A stretch of 7,494 nt of DNA from Actinomycetota bacterium (lineage in GTDB: Bacteria; Actinomycetota; Thermoleophilia; Gaiellales; Gaiellaceae). The notes beneath the pieces are model-generated. The model had not been told where the DNA came from. It made no database searches and worked only from the letters and a program-made list of their open reading frames with translations. The position numbers and the translations under genes were made by a program. Location: the NCBI GenBank assembly GCA_013697465.1, contig JACCWU010000348.1, positions 1-7,494 on the forward strand. Direction: 5' to 3'. Numbering within the stretch: the stretch's first letter is position 1; the number at the start of each line of letters is the position of its first letter. Positions 1 to 6,127 of this stretch are shown piece by piece.

Positions 1-49
1 CAAGAAACCTCTCCTGTTGCGCGTGAAGGTCACGAGCGTCAAGGATCGA
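1..49 (+). repeat. 49-bp direct repeat, copy A (window edge)
   Basis: Positions 1-49 are identical to 234-282 (offset 233 bp); bases 50 and 283 then differ. The repeat may extend left of the window. The stop codon of the TIR gene (39-41, TGA on the minus strand) and its last three residues (LDP) lie inside this copy. Because 233 is not a multiple of three, it is read in a different frame from copy B. Confidence 0.95.
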
Positions 50-1766
50 GGAGTGGGTCGGGCACTGTCGCGGGCGGCTGAGGTAGTGGGTCGGGCACTG
101 GCACAAGGTCGGGCTCAGAGGTTCGTCGCTCCTTCGAGAGCGTCTCGATGGGCAATCTCACAGTGACGTAGGAGTAGAAGTTGGCAATCGCTGCGATGTC
201 TCGCTCCGCCAGCATCCGCGCATTGAGAACGGTCAAGAAACCTCTCCTGTTGCGCGTGAAGGTCACGAGCGTCAAGGATCGATCTCGACCACAGGAACGC
301 CAGATCTGGTACAGGCCGCGAGTCTCCTCGGTTCGAACGTCGCCATGAGTCGCAAGTTCACACGACACCTGAAGTCGCGGATCGTTGAACCTGTTGGCGG
401 CCTGTTCCGGCGTTATGTCCCTGGCGAGGCGCTGGGAAACGCGAACGTCGAGCCCCGGAGTGGAGAGTGACCTCTGAAAGAGTGTTCCGTCAGGGGCCGA
501 AACGACGACGATTCCGACCGGAGAGCCTGTCCCCTTCACGTTCCAAGAGCGAAACGTGATCGACTTCCAGTCGAAGGGGAACTGAGTCTTGATTGAGCCT
601 TTCGGCGACTTGACTGGGCGGTAGTCAATGTATGGCGGCGTATCTTGAGGTAACGCCTCGGTCGCAACTCGGCGGAGAATGCCCAACAATTCGGACGTGT
701 CACCGATCGTGGGACCATCCCTCGGGATAGAAATCTGCTCGGTTGTGGTCGTTGTGTCAAGCGCCGAAGGAGTCGCCGTGTCGCTGTCCACGAATACGCC
801 GAACAACCATGCCGCTGCAATGACCGCACCGACACCAGCAACGGAGCCGAGGATCTTGGCTCTAGTCGATACAGAGGCGAGCCACGACCGTAGCTTGAGC
901 GCCATGAGGTCGTCCGGAGTGGTCGGAGCACGCCGTCCCTGTTCTCCCTGCTCGCTGGCCATGCGTTCGGCCGCTTCACGCGCCAGCCGTTGTTGCTCTG
1001 CCCGCTCCCGGACGAGTCGCTCACGCTCTACCTGCTCGCGACCCATGCGCTCCCGCTCTGCATCCTGCTGCTGCTCGACGAGTTCACGTGCGGCTCGTTC
1101 CAGTTCAGGTACGCGCGCTGCCGCCTCACTCTCGGCTTGCTCACGAGCGGCGTCTGCGGCCGCGCTGACGGCTCCTTCCGCTACCGGCCGCTCCCGCTCC
1201 GCCTGCTCCCACCGTTTCGCCCGTTCTCGCTCCGCGCGCTTCTCTAGGAGACCGGACCTCAGGCCGTCGACCGACTCGAGCAACGACTGGACGTCGTCGT
1301 CCCAGCGGCTGTGTCGTAGCTCCATACCCTGACGGAACACGACCTCGGAGATCGACGCGGGCAGATCGGCGGCTCGCGGCATGCGCGCCTCGTCGAGGCG
1401 GACGGGAATCACTACGAGATCGCGCTTCAGTGCCTGCTCGAGTTCCAAGCGAACGGGATCGTCCGGGTTGTCCAGCTTCCGGAGGCCGTCGGAGTCGGCG
1501 ATCTCGAACCACCGGTCGCCGATGAGGACGATGGCGACGTCGGACGCGTCGATCGCAGTCTCGATCCTCGTCCTCCAGTTCTCGCCGACCGCGATTGCCC
1601 GTCGATCGACGTCGATGAACAACTCGATGTCGGAGAGACCCTGGTCCATGGATTGTGCGAGCGCCCGCGCCGCCCAGCGCGTCTCCTCACGCCGATAGCA
1701 GACGAAGATCCGCAATACAGGCTCGGTCACGGCAAGCAGTCTGGTCCCCGAAGAGACGGTGTTCAA
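39..1766 (-). CDS. TIR-domain membrane protein: TIR, coiled coil, one TM helix, exported C-terminal domain
   Basis: A 575-residue ORF. Residues 17-150 form a TIR domain: first strand and box 1 at 18-27 (LRIFVCYRRE), an 'I.VGENW...IETAI..SDVAIVLIG..W' stretch at 58-87, and VRLELEQAL at 105-113, where E108 aligns by eye with the catalytic glutamate of NAD-cleaving TIRs. Residues 172-275 are Arg/Glu/Ala-rich, probably coiled coil. A hydrophobic helix at 305-326 follows basic residues, so TIR should be cytoplasmic. Then come a Thr-rich linker (338-342), an exported domain at about 355-540 with two cysteines (C469, C492) that could pair, and a Pro-rich tail with two PDPL copies. The start is TTG; an in-frame TAG lies 15 bp upstream. 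A GTG at 1728-1730 (residue 13) would begin just before the TIR domain and is equally possible; neither has a clear ribosome site. NADase or defence function is inferred. The C-terminal domain is unrecognised. The 3' end looks rearranged. Confidence 0.85.
   Translation of the reverse strand: MNTVSSGTRLLAVTEPVLRIFVCYRREETRWAARALAQSMDQGLSDIELFIDVDRRAIAVGENWRTRIETAIDASDVAIVLIGDRWFEIADSDGLRKLDNPDDPVRLELEQALKRDLVVIPVRLDEARMPRAADLPASISEVVFRQGMELRHSRWDDDVQSLLESVDGLRSGLLEKRAERERAKRWEQAERERPVAEGAVSAAADAAREQAESEAAARVPELERAARELVEQQQDAERERMGREQVERERLVRERAEQQRLAREAAERMASEQGEQGRRAPTTPDDLMALKLRSWLASVSTRAKILGSVAGVGAVIAAAWLFGVFVDSDTATPSALDTTTTTEQISIPRDGPTIGDTSELLGILRRVATEALPQDTPPYIDYRPVKSPKGSIKTQFPFDWKSITFRSWNVKGTGSPVGIVVVSAPDGTLFQRSLSTPGLDVRVSQRLARDITPEQAANRFNDPRLQVSCELATHGDVRTEETRGLYQIWRSCGRDRSLTLVTFTRNRRGFLTVLNARMLAERDIAAIANFYSYVTVRLPIETLSKERRTSEPDLVPVPDPLPQPPATVPDPLLDP
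52..100 (+). repeat. Short in-frame repeat encoding the Pro-rich tail
   Basis: A 16-bp unit at 52-67 recurs exactly at 85-100, an offset of 33 bp (11 codons, frame kept). On the minus strand both copies encode PDPL, giving the tail its two PDPL blocks. Such short in-frame repeats are common in linkers. It is independent of the 49-bp repeat. Confidence 0.8.
234..282 (+). repeat. 49-bp direct repeat, copy B (inside TIR gene)
   Basis: This is the exact partner of 1-49. Here it is read in the gene's main frame and encodes the strand-like segment SLTLVTFTRNRRGFL of the exported domain, so this copy is probably the original. The layout fits a tandem duplication of 50-282, with the second copy running off the left edge. 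Confidence 0.95.
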
Positions 1767-2075
1767 GGTTGAGCGCTCGAACTATTGAGTTCGCGTGGTT
1801 GCTCCCCGCGACGCTCGCAAGCTGCACGGACACATAGATGCGACCGTCTCGCCGAGGGCATACGCTCCCCGCCGCGCACCGGGAATCCGCTCTCATCGAC
1901 GAAGTTCTGAGCTCCCGCAGACGTGCGTCCGTTGGCAGCTAGCGAGCGACGATCGGTCTAGGGTCGGCTAGGTTTCGCTGTCGGTTGCTGGCACCTTCTG
2001 TCGGTTGGCCGCTCAGGAAAATGTGTAACGGAGCCAATTTGTCGCCTCCTGTCGTCTCCCGTCACCTCGCGGCCC
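1767..2075. other. Divergent intergenic region between TIR gene and recN
   Basis: No credible gene, tRNA or remnant of a coding region was found in these 309 bp on either strand. Besides the inverted repeat at 1771-1793 it holds a 10-bp direct repeat, CTGTCGGTTG, at 1978-1987 and 1998-2007 (20 bp apart). Right before recN lie three imperfect 10-bp units with GTC-rich, pyrimidine-rich sequence (2041-2050, 2051-2060, 2061-2070). I found no convincing -35/-10 pair for either gene. TIR and recN are divergently transcribed, so both promoters should lie here. Confidence 0.6.
1771..1793. promoter_or_regulatory. Palindrome plus inverted repeat just upstream of the TIR gene
   Basis: GAGCGCTC (1771-1778) is a perfect 8-bp palindrome. 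It touches an inverted repeat, CGAACT (1778-1783), spacer ATTG, AGTTCG (1788-1793). Together they end 4 bp before the TTG start of the minus-strand TIR gene. The position fits an operator or a small hairpin in the leader. The arms resemble an actinobacterial LexA box (GAAC, four bases, GTTC), but the spacing here is six bases, so LexA binding is doubtful. Confidence 0.35.
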
Positions 2076-3713
2076 ATGCTCCGTAGGCTCCGCATCGAAA
2101 ACCTCGTCCTCATCCGCGAGGCGGAGCTCGAGCTCGCGCCGGGACTCAACGCGGTTACGGGAGAGACCGGCGCGGGCAAGACGATCTTCGCCCAGGCGGT
2201 CGGGTTGCTGCTCGGCGCGCGAGCGGACGCGTCCTCCGTCGGCCCCGACGGGACGGAGGCGTACGTGGAGGCGGAGCTCGACGTCCCGGACGGGTTCTTC
2301 CACGACGAGGACGTCGCCGGACTCGCGGAGCTCCGGCCCGAAGGCGAGGCGGGGCTCGTGCTCGCCCGGCGTGTGTTCGGAGACGGCCGAACGCGCGCCT
2401 ACGCATGGGGACGCGCAGTTGCGCGAGAGGATCTGGCGACTGCGGCCGAGCGGCTGATCGCCATGTCCGGCCAGTTCGAGCAGCGGCGACTGGCGCGGCC
2501 TGCGTTCCAGCTCGACGTCCTCGACGCGTTCTGCGGCGCCGGCCAGCTCGAACGGCGGCGAGAAGTGGCGGTCGCCTGGCGGGAGCTCCTCGCGGCTCGA
2601 CGCCGACACGAGGAGCTGACTCGGAACGCAGACGCCGTCGCAGCCAGGCTCGCGGAGCTCGAGGCGCTCGCCGAGGGCGCCGAAGGGCTCGGGGCGGGCG
2701 ACGAAGCCGAGTTGCGCGCACGACGCGAGCGACTCCTCCACGTCGCGGAGCTCGGCGCGGGAGCCCAGGAGGCCGCAGCCTCCGTGGCTCCGGAGGAGGG
2801 CGACGGCGCCGCCGCCCTCGCGGCCCGCGCGGAGAGAGCGCTCGCACCGCTCGAGCGGTTGGCGCCCGAGCTCGCCGCTGCTGCGGCCGACCTCCGCGAC
2901 GTCGCGCTCCGCCTGCGCGAGGTCGGAAGCGACCTCCACCGCTTCGTCTCCTCGCTCGACGCGGATCCGAGGCTCGTCGAGGAGACCGAGGCAAAGCTCG
3001 AGCGGATCGCCGACCTCAAGCGCCGCTTCCGGTGCGGGTCGTACGAGGAGCTGCTCGAGCGCGCGGAGTCGGCGCGTCGCGAGCTCGACGACGCGGCGGC
3101 CGGGCGCGATCCCGTCGTGGCCGCAGCGGAGGAGGTCGCAGCTGCGGAGCGGCGGCTCGCGGAGCTCGGTGACGCACTGCGCGGGTCTCGCCGCGCGCAG
3201 GCCGTGCCGCTCGCGGCGGCCGTGGCTGCTGAGCTCCAGGGGCTGGGCATGGGAGACGGGGAGTTTCTGGTCGAGCTCCGCGAGCGCGACGTCGGTCCGT
3301 CGGGTGCTGACGAGGCGTCGTTCCTCGTTCGGCCCAACGCCGGGCTGCCTTTCGCTCCGGTGGCCGAGACCGCCTCGGGCGGGGAGCTCTCCCGCATCGC
3401 CCTCGCGCTGGCGGCGGTTGCGGGTGGCGAGACGCTGGTCTTCGACGAGATCGACGCGGGAATCGGCGGCGTTACCGCTCACGCCGTCGCGGCCACGCTC
3501 CAGCGCCTCGCCGAGCGCGCGCAGGTTCTCACGATCACGCACCTGCCGCAGATCGCGAGCGTCGCTGACCGTCACTTCCGCGTCGAGAAGGTGCCCGGCG
3601 ACCCCACGCACACGAGGATCGAGGAGCTCGACGACCTGCTCCGTCGAGAAGAGCTCGAGCGGATGCTCGGCGGCGAGGAGTTCCTCGCTGCACTCGACAG
3701 AGGCATGACGTGA
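2076..3713 (+). CDS. recN: DNA repair protein RecN (SMC-like ATPase)
   Basis: RecN is a cytoplasmic SMC-like ATPase that acts early in recombinational repair of double-strand breaks. The 545-residue protein is close to the family's usual 550-580. It has the canonical N-terminus (MLRRLRIENLVLI), Walker A GETGAGKT at 29-36, the RecN-type SGQFEQ segment at 131-136, a central Ala/Glu/Arg-rich coiled-coil region (about 160-385), the ABC signature ASGGELSR at 433-440, Walker B LVFDEID at 454-460 with catalytic E458, and the switch histidine H489 in ITHLPQI. The ATG is chosen because the family's first strand starts here. No Shine-Dalgarno sequence precedes it; the upstream 30 bases are pyrimidine-rich. 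In Actinobacteria recN commonly sits beside nadK/tlyA and pyrG. pyrG is present 133 bp downstream, but the gene on the other side is the TIR protein. No canonical SOS box was seen directly upstream. Confidence 0.96.
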   Translation: MLRRLRIENLVLIREAELELAPGLNAVTGETGAGKTIFAQAVGLLLGARADASSVGPDGTEAYVEAELDVPDGFFHDEDVAGLAELRPEGEAGLVLARRVFGDGRTRAYAWGRAVAREDLATAAERLIAMSGQFEQRRLARPAFQLDVLDAFCGAGQLERRREVAVAWRELLAARRRHEELTRNADAVAARLAELEALAEGAEGLGAGDEAELRARRERLLHVAELGAGAQEAAASVAPEEGDGAAALAARAERALAPLERLAPELAAAAADLRDVALRLREVGSDLHRFVSSLDADPRLVEETEAKLERIADLKRRFRCGSYEELLERAESARRELDDAAAGRDPVVAAAEEVAAAERRLAELGDALRGSRRAQAVPLAAAVAAELQGLGMGDGEFLVELRERDVGPSGADEASFLVRPNAGLPFAPVAETASGGELSRIALALAAVAGGETLVFDEIDAGIGGVTAHAVAATLQRLAERAQVLTITHLPQIASVADRHFRVEKVPGDPTHTRIEELDDLLRREELERMLGGEEFLAALDRGMT

Positions 3714-3719
3714 AGTCGC

Positions 3720-3746
3720 AGCGGCCGGCCGCGAAGCGGCCGCTTT
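3720..3746 (+). terminator. Probable recN terminator hairpin
   Basis: Seven bases after the recN stop, CGGCCGC (3726-3732), loop GAA, and GCGGCCG (3736-3742) form a 7-bp all-GC stem. An alternative 8-bp pairing uses 3720-3727 with 3737-3744. It is followed by CTTTAGG, only a weak U tract, so it may be an inefficient terminator or a 3'-end stabiliser. Confidence 0.55.
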
Positions 3747-3760
3747 AGGTGATTTCGCGC

Positions 3761-3790
3761 GACCGGACTCCGCGCGAGCGGATTCCGGTC
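3761..3790 (+). other. Strong hairpin with GNRA tetraloop between recN and pyrG
   Basis: The outer arms GACCGGA (3761-3767) and TCCGGTC (3784-3790) pair over 7 bp. After one C/T mismatch, the inner arms TCCGC (3769-3773) and GCGGA (3778-3782) pair over 5 bp and close on GCGA, a GNRA tetraloop. No T-run follows on either strand. It is either a second element in the recN 3' region or a structured pyrG leader, depending on where pyrG transcription starts. Confidence 0.6.
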
Positions 3791-3829
3791 TTGCGCACGC
3801 AGACGCGCAGGCGCGCCGACACCAGCGCC

Positions 3830-3841
3830 TGGTACGGTGAG
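3830..3841 (+). promoter_or_regulatory. Candidate extended -10 / ribosome site for pyrG
   Basis: TGG followed by TACGGT (3833-3838) matches an actinobacterial extended -10 (TGn-TAnnnT). It ends 8 bases before the GTG of pyrG, so transcription could begin at or next to the start codon (leaderless). No -35 was found at normal spacing. The overlapping GGTGAG (3836-3841) could instead be a ribosome-binding site 5 bases before the GTG. The two readings exclude each other in part. Confidence 0.35.
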
Positions 3842-3846
3842 ACCCC

Positions 3847-5478
3847 GTGGCCAAGTTCGTGTTCGTCACGGGTGGCGTGGTCTCCGCGCTGGGGAAGGGC
3901 ATCGTCGCGGCGTCGCTCGGACGCCTGCTGAAGGCGCAGGGCCTCACGGTCAGCGCGCAGAAGTTCGACCCGTACCTGAACGTCGACCCGGGAACGATGA
4001 GCCCGTTCCAGCACGGTGAGGTGTTCGTCACCGAGGACGGCGCCGAGACCGACCTCGACATCGGCCACTACGAGCGCTTCATCGACGAGAACCTCTCGCG
4101 CAACGCGAGTCACACGGCTGGAGCGATCTGGGACACCGTCCTGCGCAAGGAGCGAAAGGGCGAGTTCCTCGGCGCGACCGTCCAGGTCATCCCGCACATC
4201 ACGAACGAGATCAAGGCGCGCATCCGGCGTGCGGAGAAGGTCATGCCGTCGGACGTCGTCATCTCGGAGATCGGAGGGACGGTCGGGGACATCGAGTCGC
4301 TCCCGTTTCTCGAGGCGATTCGCCAGTTCCGGCGCGAGGTCGGGCCCGAGAACGTCCTCTACCTGCATGTCACCCTCGTGCCGTTCATCCCCGCCGCCGG
4401 TGAGCTGAAGACGAAGCCCACGCAGCACTCGGTCAACGAGCTGCGCCGCATCGGTATCCACCCTGACATCGTCGTCTGCCGCTCGACCGAGCCGCTTTCC
4501 GCCGACATCCGCGAGAAGATCGCGCTCTTCGCCGACGTGGACACGACTGCTGTCGTCGCGTGCCCGGATGTGCCGGACGTCTACTTCGTCCCGGAGGTGC
4601 TGCAGGCCGAAGGGCTAGACGCGCTCGTATGCGAGAAGCTCGGGCTCGACTGCCAGCCGACCGACCTCGGTGAGTGGCGCGAGCTGACCGAGCGGAGCCG
4701 CGAGCTCGACGAGGAGGTCGAGATCGCGCTCGTCGGGAAGTACCTCAAGCTTCATGACGCCTACCTCTCGGTGCACGAGGCGCTCAAGCACGCCGGCGTC
4801 CAGCACGGAGCGCGCGTGCACGTCCGCTGGGTGGACGCGGAGCACATGTCGTACGACGAGGCGGTGCGCGAGCTCGAGCAGGTCGACGGCGTCATCGTCC
4901 CCGGCGGGTTCGGGTCGCGCGGCTGGGAGGGCAAGATCCTCGCGTGCCGGGTCGCGCGCGAGCGTGAGATCCCGTACCTCGGCCTCTGTCTCGGCATGCA
5001 CGTCGCCGTCTCGGAGTTCGCACGCCACGTCGCCGGCATGGACGGGGCCAACTCGACCGAGATGGATCCCGAGACGCCGTATCCCGTGATCGACCTCCTC
5101 CCTGAGCAGAAGGAGATCGAGGATCTCGGCGGCACGATGCGGCTGGGCGCGCAGGCCGTCGAGCTCGTGGACGACACCCGCGCGCGGGATGCCTACGGCG
5201 AGTCCGTGATCCACGAGCGTCACCGGCACCGCTACGAAGTCAACAACGCGCTCCGGCAGAAGCTGGTTGACGCAGGCCTCGTCGTCTCCGGGACGTTCCA
5301 GGACGGGAGGCTCGTCGAGGTCGTGGAGCTGCCGGACCACCCGTGGTTCGTCGCGAGCCAGTTCCACCCGGAGTTCAAGTCGCGGCCGACGCGCCCGGCC
5401 CCGCTCTTCCGCGACTTCGTCGGCGCCGCGCTCGAACGGGCCCGGTCGCGCGCCGGCGTGCGCGCGGCCGCCGGTTAA
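3847..5478 (+). CDS. pyrG: CTP synthase (UTP-ammonia ligase, glutamine-hydrolysing)
   Basis: PyrG converts UTP to CTP using ATP and glutamine, the last step of de novo pyrimidine nucleotide synthesis, in the cytoplasm as a tetramer. The 543 residues match the usual length. The N-terminal synthetase domain (1-about 270) has the phosphate-binding SALGKG at 13-18, Mg-ligand candidates D71 and E141 (in ISEIGGTVGDIES), and the UTP-binding KTKPTQHSV at 188-196. The C-terminal class I glutamine amidotransferase domain (about 290-530) has the oxyanion region PGGFGSRG at 352-359, nucleophile C381 in LGLCLGMH, and H507/E509 in QFHPEF, so both half-reactions should work. The GTG start gives the standard MAKFVFVTGG N-terminus. 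It lies 133 bp after recN, behind two hairpins, so it probably has its own promoter. Its last 104 bp are overlapped by the frame of the convergent lipoprotein gene. Confidence 0.98.
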   Translation: MAKFVFVTGGVVSALGKGIVAASLGRLLKAQGLTVSAQKFDPYLNVDPGTMSPFQHGEVFVTEDGAETDLDIGHYERFIDENLSRNASHTAGAIWDTVLRKERKGEFLGATVQVIPHITNEIKARIRRAEKVMPSDVVISEIGGTVGDIESLPFLEAIRQFRREVGPENVLYLHVTLVPFIPAAGELKTKPTQHSVNELRRIGIHPDIVVCRSTEPLSADIREKIALFADVDTTAVVACPDVPDVYFVPEVLQAEGLDALVCEKLGLDCQPTDLGEWRELTERSRELDEEVEIALVGKYLKLHDAYLSVHEALKHAGVQHGARVHVRWVDAEHMSYDEAVRELEQVDGVIVPGGFGSRGWEGKILACRVAREREIPYLGLCLGMHVAVSEFARHVAGMDGANSTEMDPETPYPVIDLLPEQKEIEDLGGTMRLGAQAVELVDDTRARDAYGESVIHERHRHRYEVNNALRQKLVDAGLVVSGTFQDGRLVEVVELPDHPWFVASQFHPEFKSRPTRPAPLFRDFVGAALERARSRAGVRAAAG

Positions 5479-6037
5479 GTTTCCGACACGGCGTCGTTCC
5501 CTCCAGCACGCCCGGCGCCGCCGGCGGGATCGAGCCAACCGGACCGATCCGCGGCGGCACGGCGTTCAGTGAGCGAAGCGCTCGTAACGCTCGGAGTGCC
5601 ATTCCGGGATCGGAGTCCTGGCCCCGGTAGACCTTGATCTGAGTGTGTCGAGTGAACATCACTGGCGCGCCATCGAAGAGCCCGACAGGTGCGCCGCGGA
5701 TCTGCCGCCGGGTCCACGCTCGGTTCGCGGCGGCTTCGTCGAGGTGGAAGCAGAGCGGGAAGATCTGGATCTGGAGCGGCGGCGCGCATCCGTGGTCGCC
5801 TGTTATCTCACAGGTGCCGTAGATGAACGACGCTGCCGGCGCGGGCGACCCGAGTTCGGCGTAGGAGACGTCCAGCTCCTCGAACCGCTCGCCCGCCCAA
5901 TAGAGCGGGAACGCCTCGAAGTCCCGCGCCTTCTCGGCGTCGCCGCTCACGTCGTTTCCGACAGAGCATCCACCGGCCGCGACAACCGAGGCCGCGAGCA
6001 AGAGTGCGACGAAGCGTTCACGCATGCCTACCGTCAT
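5375..6037 (-). CDS. Putative lipoprotein of unknown function, convergent with pyrG
   Basis: A 220-codon ORF whose first 24 residues are a lipoprotein signal: basic n-region, hydrophobic FVALLLAASVVA and lipobox AGGC with C24 as the lipidation site. The mature part is expected to be membrane-anchored outside the cell. The core (about 40-175) contains EAFPLYWAGERFE, FIYGTCEI and CAPPLQIQIFPLC, with cysteines at 76, 84 and 96. I associate this pattern with uncharacterised Thermoleophilia lipoproteins, from memory only; no function is claimed. Either ATG at 6035-6037 or ATG at 6023-6025 (residue 5) could be the start; purine-rich sequences lie too close to each to decide. The frame runs antisense into pyrG from residue 187. 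That tail is extremely Arg-rich and unlike the core, so it looks like read-through after loss of a normal stop, or a small sequencing indel near 5480-5560. Confidence 0.75.
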   Translation of the reverse strand: MTVGMRERFVALLLAASVVAAGGCSVGNDVSGDAEKARDFEAFPLYWAGERFEELDVSYAELGSPAPAASFIYGTCEITGDHGCAPPLQIQIFPLCFHLDEAAANRAWTRRQIRGAPVGLFDGAPVMFTRHTQIKVYRGQDSDPGMALRALRALRSLNAVPPRIGPVGSIPPAAPGVLEGTTPCRKLNRRPRARRRATGPVRARRRRSRGRAGPGASAAT

Positions 6038-6066
6038 ACCACCTGGCGTCCGGCGAGAGGACCTAC

Positions 6067-6079
6067 TGACAGAGTGTCA
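6067..6079. promoter_or_regulatory. Inverted repeat in the lipoprotein / nucleotidyltransferase divergent region
   Basis: TGACA (6067-6071), GAG, TGTCA (6075-6079) is a perfect 5-bp dyad. It is centred in the 90-bp gap between two divergent starts (6037 minus, 6128 plus), where a shared operator would lie. Arms this short can arise by chance, so this is only a candidate. Confidence 0.25.
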
Positions 6080-6127
6080 CTCGGTGAGCTTCCGCGCAGA
6101 CCTCCGCGTAGCGGCGACCGTACAGAT

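Noticed and set aside
329..340. GTTCGAAC palindrome inside the TIR gene as an SOS box
   Set aside because: There is no spacer between the half-sites, and it lies deep in coding sequence far from any start.
679..1332. Plus-strand frame of 217 codons opposite the TIR gene's coiled-coil region
   Set aside because: A Ser/Arg/Cys-rich shadow of the repetitive Arg/Glu codons on the other strand; the minus-strand frame has a clear TIR domain.
2013..4061. A 682-codon open frame on the minus strand across recN and the start of pyrG
   Set aside because: It is antisense to two unmistakable conserved genes. High-GC third positions keep such antisense frames open, and the translation shows no domain.
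5509..5530. GC-rich dyad (CCGGCG / CGCCGG) after pyrG as a terminator
   Set aside because: The arms are separated by one base, so a full hairpin cannot form; the usable stem is only 4 bp and no T-run follows. It also lies within the lipoprotein frame.
4615..5538. A 307-codon minus-strand frame antisense to the pyrG 3' half
   Set aside because: Composition-driven shadow of pyrG with no recognisable motif.
5645..6127. N-terminal extension of the AadA-like gene back to 5645
   Set aside because: The extra 161 residues are antisense to the lipoprotein's signal peptide and core, and the enzyme family starts at about 6128.
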